From Fimenecus sp045594885 (GTDB taxonomy: Bacteria; Bacillota; Clostridia; Oscillospirales; Acutalibacteraceae), in the NCBI GenBank assembly GCA_045594885.1, contig JAZNZJ010000001.1, positions 1 to 34,329 of the forward strand: DNA of 34,329 nt. Direction: 5' to 3'. Made by a program: the position numbers and the translations under genes. Positions 30,323 through 34,329 of the stretch are shown piece by piece. The notes under the pieces are model-generated. The model was not told the DNA's origin, did not search any database, and saw nothing but the letters and a program-made list of their open reading frames with translations. The stretch's first letter is position 1. Each line of letters begins with the position of its first letter.

Positions 30323-31802
30323 AGTTGTAATATAAATTGTCATTCTTCTTATATGGCTCATAAGTTGCGTTTGTGCCAAGCTTACGAAGTGTTTCTTTGT
30401 CAGTATCAGAAAGCACAACGGTTGCGTGAACATCGCAGCCCTTTAGTCCTTTGATTGCTTCAAGTGCTTTTTTTGCCAAAGGATTCATAGTAGCACAAAT
30501 TGAAAGAGCAATCAGAATTTCATCGGGATGTAAGCTTGTATCTCTCTCGTGAAGCCTTGCTTTCAATTCTTTAATAGGCTCAAAAACGGTGGGGGAGATA
30601 AGCAGAATTTCGTCATCAATATTAGCAAGTGCCTTGAGTGCGTTAAGAAGCATTGCAGATGCCGAACTCAATAATGCAGATGCTTTACCCATAATAATTC
30701 TACCATCGTGAAGTTCAATTGCTGTAACGGGTGCATTGGTTTGTTCAGAAACATTTAAAGCAGATGAAACAACGGGACGCTCGTTGCCTGTGATGCCCAA
30801 CTGTTTCATAATAAGTTCAATCTTGTAAAGCTCATTTGACTTTTTCTTGTCATTCTTTTGCTGAACAAGATAATTACAATGACGACGAAGAATTTCTTTT
30901 TTAGATGCAGTAACTACAACGTCATTATCAATAATGCAGTTACCCGCCATATTAACACCCATATCAGTGGGCGATTTGTAAGGTGATTCACCGTAAATTT
31001 CTTCAAATATTGTGTTAAGAACGGGGAAGTTTTCAACGTCACGATTATAATTAACCGTTGTTTCGCCATATGCTTCAAGGTGGAACGGGTCAATCATATT
31101 AACGTCGTTAAGGTCCGCTGTTGCTGCCTCATAAGCAAGGTTTACAGGGTGCTTGAGCGGTAAATTCCATATGGGGAATGTTTCAAATTTAGCATATCCA
31201 GCCTTAATACCACGTTTATGCTCGTGATAAAGCTGTGAAAGACAAACCGCCATTTTACCACTACCGGGACCGGGTGCCGTAATAACAACAAGTGAATGGT
31301 TTGTCTCAATATAATCGTTTTTGCCGTAACCGTCTTCACTGACAATTAGTTCAACATCAAGAGGATAATTCTCAATAGGGTAGTGACGATAAACATTGAT
31401 ACCAAGATTTTGTAATTTCTGTTCAAAAGCTATAACAGAAGGCTGTTCTGAATACTGTGTTAGCACAACACCGCCCACATAAAGACCGAAATCGTGATAA
31501 ATATCAATAAGACGAAGTACGTCAAGGTCATAGGTTATTCCAAGGTCACTGCGTATTTTATTTTTTTCAATATCTTTAGCACAGATTGCAATAATTATTT
31601 CGGCATCGTCCTTGAGTTGAAGAAGCATCTTCATCTTACTGTCGGGCTTAAAGCCGGGCAATACTCTTGCGGCATGGTAATCATCAAAGATTTTACCACC
31701 GAATTCAAGATAAAGCTTACCGCCGAATTTGTTTATTCTCTCCTTAATATGCTCAGATTGCATATGAAGATATTTGTCATTGTCAAAACCTAATTTACGC
31801 AT
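30321..31802 (-). CDS. DUF1846 (UPF0371) family protein
   Basis: 493 residues, normal for the family. Characteristic segments: INKFGGKLYLEFGGKIFDD, FHAARVLPGFKPD-like 'HAARVLPGFKPDSKM', VVITAPGPGSGKMAVCLSQL, YAKFETFPIWNLPLKHPVN and YEAATADLNDVNMIDPFHLE. The Gly-rich APGPGSGK stretch suggests nucleotide or phosphate binding; the biochemical role is not established. Cytoplasmic. ATG 31802 is taken as the start (AGGTGA 5 bases before; a GTG nine bases up lies in that site). It overlaps the AI-2E transporter end by 8 bases, so the two are translated together. Confidence 0.93.
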   Translation of the reverse strand: MRKLGFDNDKYLHMQSEHIKERINKFGGKLYLEFGGKIFDDYHAARVLPGFKPDSKMKMLLQLKDDAEIIIAICAKDIEKNKIRSDLGITYDLDVLRLIDIYHDFGLYVGGVVLTQYSEQPSVIAFEQKLQNLGINVYRHYPIENYPLDVELIVSEDGYGKNDYIETNHSLVVITAPGPGSGKMAVCLSQLYHEHKRGIKAGYAKFETFPIWNLPLKHPVNLAYEAATADLNDVNMIDPFHLEAYGETTVNYNRDVENFPVLNTIFEEIYGESPYKSPTDMGVNMAGNCIIDNDVVVTASKKEILRRHCNYLVQQKNDKKKSNELYKIELIMKQLGITGNERPVVSSALNVSEQTNAPVTAIELHDGRIIMGKASALLSSASAMLLNALKALANIDDEILLISPTVFEPIKELKARLHERDTSLHPDEILIALSICATMNPLAKKALEAIKGLKGCDVHATVVLSDTDKETLRKLGTNATYEPYKKNDNLYYN

Positions 31803-33006
31803 TTTCGTCACCTGTTTGTTCTATTTCTTCTATTATTTCAATGTTTTCATCTTGTGAAATCTTTTTCTTTTCCGCCTTTGCATTCAGCCATTCCACACCG
31901 AGTGCATATATTGCTGAGGCAGTGGGCACACCTAATAAAACACCCATAATTCCACCTATATTACCGCCCACAATAACTGCGGTAAAGACTAAAATTCCAG
32001 GAAGTCCCACAGATTTACCAACGACCTTTGGATAGATGAAATTGTTGTCGATTGCCTGTAAAATTAAAATGAATACTATGAATACCAATGCTTTTACGGG
32101 ATTTTCCATAAGCAGAATAAGTACCGCAACAGCCTCACCGATTATAGGTCCGACAACGGGAATAATCGCAGAAAGACCAATTATAACAGAAACCACCGCA
32201 GCATTGGGAATTCTCAAAATTGTACAACCTATAAAGCACATAACCCCTAACAAAGTGGCATCAGTAAACTGACCTGTAATGAAATTAGAGAATGATGATG
32301 CCGCAACGGTGCTTATATTATGAACTTTGTTGTATATATTCTCGGGGAGCACTGCTTCAAAAATTCTTGAAGAAAATTTGCCGATTTTTTCTTTTTCTGC
32401 AAGTATATAAATCGCAATAATAAAACCGAGAACAAAATTTGTAACACCCGATACAACTGAAGAAGTAACACCAACTGTAGTGTTAAGAATATCACCCGTA
32501 GCCTCAAATGTGAAGATTTTTTCAACCATTGCAATAATGCTATCAATGGTGATTGTTGGGTTGTGAAGCATTTCTGTGCTCACATCAAGCCCGAAACGTA
32601 CTACAAGTGAGTCAATCCAAGCAACAAATTCACTATAATAAACGGGTACTTTGGTTACAATGAGATTAATTGAATTTTCAAGTTGAGGAACAATAATGAA
32701 TGCAAGTAATATTATGAACCCAAGCATAAGAATTAGTGTTGAAACAAGACTTACGGGACGTTGCATTTTTTTTACAAATGCTTTTTTACTCTTGCTCATA
32801 AATCCCCATACTTTGTTTTCAAGAAGTGACATAACAATGTTCAAAATAAATGCAAGGCAGAAACCAACTATTAAAGGTGCAATAATCTTAATAACACCTG
32901 TGAAGAATGCCCCAACCGCAGATAAATGCTGTGTGGCAGAGAATAAAAGTATTCCAAAGGTGATAATTCCAAGTATAATTTTCACGTTTTTCTTTGATAA
33001 TTCCAT
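31795..33006 (-). CDS. AI-2E family (PerM/YtvI-type) membrane transporter
   Basis: 403 residues, about eight membrane helices. N-terminal pair of helices, a long soluble middle part (PVYYSEFVAWIDSLVVRFGL), then the conserved C-terminal block with 'AIIPVVGPIIGEAVAVLILL', IDNNFIYPKVVGKSVGLP and GGIMGVLLGVPTASAIY. Members export signals or ions; the cargo is unknown here. AAAGGAAG lies before the ATG. It is the first gene of a two-gene operon with the DUF1846 protein and has its own promoter. Confidence 0.93.
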   Translation of the reverse strand: MELSKKNVKIILGIITFGILLFSATQHLSAVGAFFTGVIKIIAPLIVGFCLAFILNIVMSLLENKVWGFMSKSKKAFVKKMQRPVSLVSTLILMLGFIILLAFIIVPQLENSINLIVTKVPVYYSEFVAWIDSLVVRFGLDVSTEMLHNPTITIDSIIAMVEKIFTFEATGDILNTTVGVTSSVVSGVTNFVLGFIIAIYILAEKEKIGKFSSRIFEAVLPENIYNKVHNISTVAASSFSNFITGQFTDATLLGVMCFIGCTILRIPNAAVVSVIIGLSAIIPVVGPIIGEAVAVLILLMENPVKALVFIVFILILQAIDNNFIYPKVVGKSVGLPGILVFTAVIVGGNIGGIMGVLLGVPTASAIYALGVEWLNAKAEKKKISQDENIEIIEEIEQTGDENA

Positions 33007-33056
33007 ATTTTTCTTCCTTTAACTATGAAATTCCACATATAAACACATTATAAAAT

Positions 33057-33085
33057 ATTATATACCATAGTGTGTGGGATTTCAA
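33057..33085 (-). promoter_or_regulatory. Sigma-A type promoter for AI-2E transporter and DUF1846 genes
   Basis: On the minus strand TTGAAA (33080-33085), 17-base spacer, TATAAT (33057-33062). Confidence 0.75.
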
Positions 33086-33156
33086 GAATTATATAGTGTT
33101 ACAATGCAAAATATTTTAAAATATTTTTAGGTAAAAACACCAAAAATAAAAAACTA

Positions 33157-33185
33157 TTGACAATGAATAAAAGATGTTGTACTAT
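33157..33185 (+). promoter_or_regulatory. Sigma-A type promoter of the GntR-ABC operon
   Basis: A consensus TTGACA (33157-33162), 17-base spacer, TACTAT (33180-33185). The operator overlaps its end. Confidence 0.75.
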
Positions 33186-33206
33186 TGTATTAACACAGTA
33201 ATACAA
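33185..33206 (+). promoter_or_regulatory. Operator, probable autorepression site of the GntR regulator
   Basis: TTGTATTA (33185-33192) and TAATACAA (33199-33206) are a perfect inverted repeat separated by six bases, lying at the transcription start. GntR/YtrA regulators bind such dyads, and the regulator gene begins 14 bases further on. Confidence 0.7.
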
Positions 33207-33219
33207 GTGAGGTGGTTTT

Positions 33220-33579
33220 ATGGCTTGGAAGTTCTCTTCTGACAGACCGGTATATTTTCAAATTGCAGAACGAATAGTTAAAAAAGTTTTGTCAGGGGAA
33301 TATGCAGTAGGTGAGCAAATCCCCAGTGTGCGACAGATTGCTTTAGAAGCAGCGGTCAACCCGAATACTGTTCAACACGCATTTTCAGAACTTGAAAACG
33401 AGGGTCTTATTATTTCAAAAGGCACTCTCGGTCGTTTTGTTACCGAAGATAAAGAAATTATTGAAGCCAGTCGAAAAAAACTTGCAGAGCAATTGGTAAA
33501 AGATTTTGCAGAGAATTTAGAGCAACTTTCAATTTCTAAAGAACAAGCTATAAATATGATTGAGGAGGTTATGAAATGA
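33220..33579 (+). CDS. GntR-family transcriptional regulator, YtrA subfamily
   Basis: 119 residues. Winged helix at residues about 8-75: PVYFQIAERIVKKVLSGEY, IPSVRQIALEAAVNPNTVQH and ELENEGLIISKGTLGRFV. Only a short helical tail of about 40 residues follows, as in YtrA-type regulators, which control ABC transporter operons. GAGGTGG is the ribosome site. Its stop overlaps the start of the ABC ATPase by 4 bases. It most likely represses its own operon through the dyad at 33185-33206. Confidence 0.94.
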   Translation: MAWKFSSDRPVYFQIAERIVKKVLSGEYAVGEQIPSVRQIALEAAVNPNTVQHAFSELENEGLIISKGTLGRFVTEDKEIIEASRKKLAEQLVKDFAENLEQLSISKEQAINMIEEVMK

Positions 33580-34277
33580 ATATTCTTGAGTGTAAAAATC
33601 TTACAAAATCCTACAAAAAGAATGTTCCTGTATTGTCAAATTTGAATCTCAGTATTCCCGCAGGCAAAATAGTTGGTCTTTTAGGGCCTAATGGTTGCGG
33701 AAAAAGTACATTGATTAAATTAGTTTCGGGACTTTTACAGGCAGATAGCGGCGAAATCACTGTTGCAGGAAATCCCGTGGGTGAAAAAAGCAAAGCACTC
33801 ATTTCATATTTGCCCGAGCGTACATATTTTAATTCTTCAATGAAGGTCACCGAAATTATTGATTACTTTGAAGATTTCTATTCTGACTTTGATTCGCAGA
33901 GGGCTTACAAGCTTCTTTCAGACCTTTCAATAGACCCAAAGGCAAATCTTAAATCGCTTTCAAAGGGTACAAAAGAAAAGGTACAGTTAATTCTTGTAAT
34001 GTCAAGAAATGCAAAACTCTATTTACTTGACGAGCCCATTGCGGGTGTTGACCCTGCAGCACGTGAATATATTTTAGGTACAATAGTGGGTAATTACAAT
34101 CCCGATGCGACAATTATAATCACAACGCACCTCATCACCGACATTGAGCAGGTGCTTGACGACTTTGTGTTCTTAACCTTTGGGGGTAAGATTTTGATGT
34201 CGGGTAATGCCGAAGAAACCCGAAACGAAACAGGAAAATCCCTTGACGAGTTGTTTAAGGAGGTATTCAAATGTTAA
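33576..34277 (+). CDS. ABC transporter ATP-binding protein
   Basis: 233 residues. Walker A GPNGCGKST, signature LSKGTKEKVQL (a Lys-for-Gln variant of LSGGQ), Walker B LYLLDEP, D-loop AGVDP, H-loop TTHL. It belongs to the YtrB/export type that follows YtrA regulators, which are linked to cell-wall antibiotic stress or lipid transport; the substrate is not known. It pairs with the permease that begins at 34271 (7-base overlap). Cytoplasmic face of the membrane. Confidence 0.95.
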   Translation: MNILECKNLTKSYKKNVPVLSNLNLSIPAGKIVGLLGPNGCGKSTLIKLVSGLLQADSGEITVAGNPVGEKSKALISYLPERTYFNSSMKVTEIIDYFEDFYSDFDSQRAYKLLSDLSIDPKANLKSLSKGTKEKVQLILVMSRNAKLYLLDEPIAGVDPAAREYILGTIVGNYNPDATIIITTHLITDIEQVLDDFVFLTFGGKILMSGNAEETRNETGKSLDELFKEVFKC

Positions 34278-34329
34278 AGAAGCTTTTTAAATATGACTTT
34301 AAAGCGGTAATGAAATATTGGTGGATTGT
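34271..34329 (+). CDS. ABC transporter permease, N-terminal fragment
   Basis: ATG at 34271 opens MLKKLFKYDFKAVMKYWWI to the window end. The amphipathic 'LFKYDFK' start is usual for ABC-2 type permeases that partner YtrB-like ATPases. AAGGAGG (34257-34263) lies 7 bases before. The gene continues outside the window. Confidence 0.85.
   Translation, partial: MLKKLFKYDFKAVMKYWWI

Overview
The window reads as chromosomal DNA of a low-GC, spore-forming Gram-positive bacterium, most likely an anaerobic gut-type Clostridia (Oscillospirales/Ruminococcaceae-like). Support: a complete spoIIAA-spoIIAB-sigF operon, a dockerin-type secreted protein, an L27 with the Firmicutes N-terminal extension beside its Prp protease, lipoprotein and glycosidase genes, GGAGG-type ribosome sites and AT-rich sigma-A promoters with 17-base spacers. 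The taxon is an inference; no rRNA is present.

Layout. 1-3460: tail of an upstream gene, a nitroreductase-like protein, a secreted dockerin protein, a patch of hairpin repeats, then rplU-prp-rpmA behind a long leader that carries an inverted-repeat element. 3563-7264 (minus): a large DUF5696-like lipoprotein and the spoIIA operon. 7450-15709 (plus): an accessory island of MORN-repeat protein, unknown 547-residue helical protein, protein kinase fused to a C-terminal RyR domain, membrane protein with two Rossmann/RCK-like domains and a C-terminal RyR-like domain, PrsW-type membrane protease, and a membrane-anchored transglutaminase-like protein. 15764-20757: GH2 glycosidase, Gfo/Idh/MocA oxidoreductase, alpha/beta hydrolase and a GNAT-like acyltransferase. 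20895-23900: GC-rich hairpin block, then a promoter, a leader of about 395 nt containing a tRNA-like RNA, a soluble SPFH/slipin protein and the RNA ligase RtcB. 24096-34329: small unknown protein, MMPL transporter with a periplasmic-side helical repeat insert, GH30 glycosidase with a NifX-like protein, GNAT, DUF1846 protein, AI-2E family transporter, and a GntR(YtrA-type)-ABC operon cut by the window end.

How genes work together. SpoIIAA/SpoIIAB/SigF form the forespore partner-switching module. L21, Prp and L27 form the classical ribosomal cluster in which Prp trims L27. The tRNA-like RNA, slipin and RtcB look like an RNA-repair operon. The 7.4-15.7 kb island is the best candidate for an undescribed system: two different RyR-domain proteins (one a kinase, one membrane-bound with nucleotide-type Rossmann folds) sit with a membrane protease and a transglutaminase-like enzyme. 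A signalling or conflict role is inference.

Limits: all calls come from reading sequence by eye; no database search or RNA folding was run.
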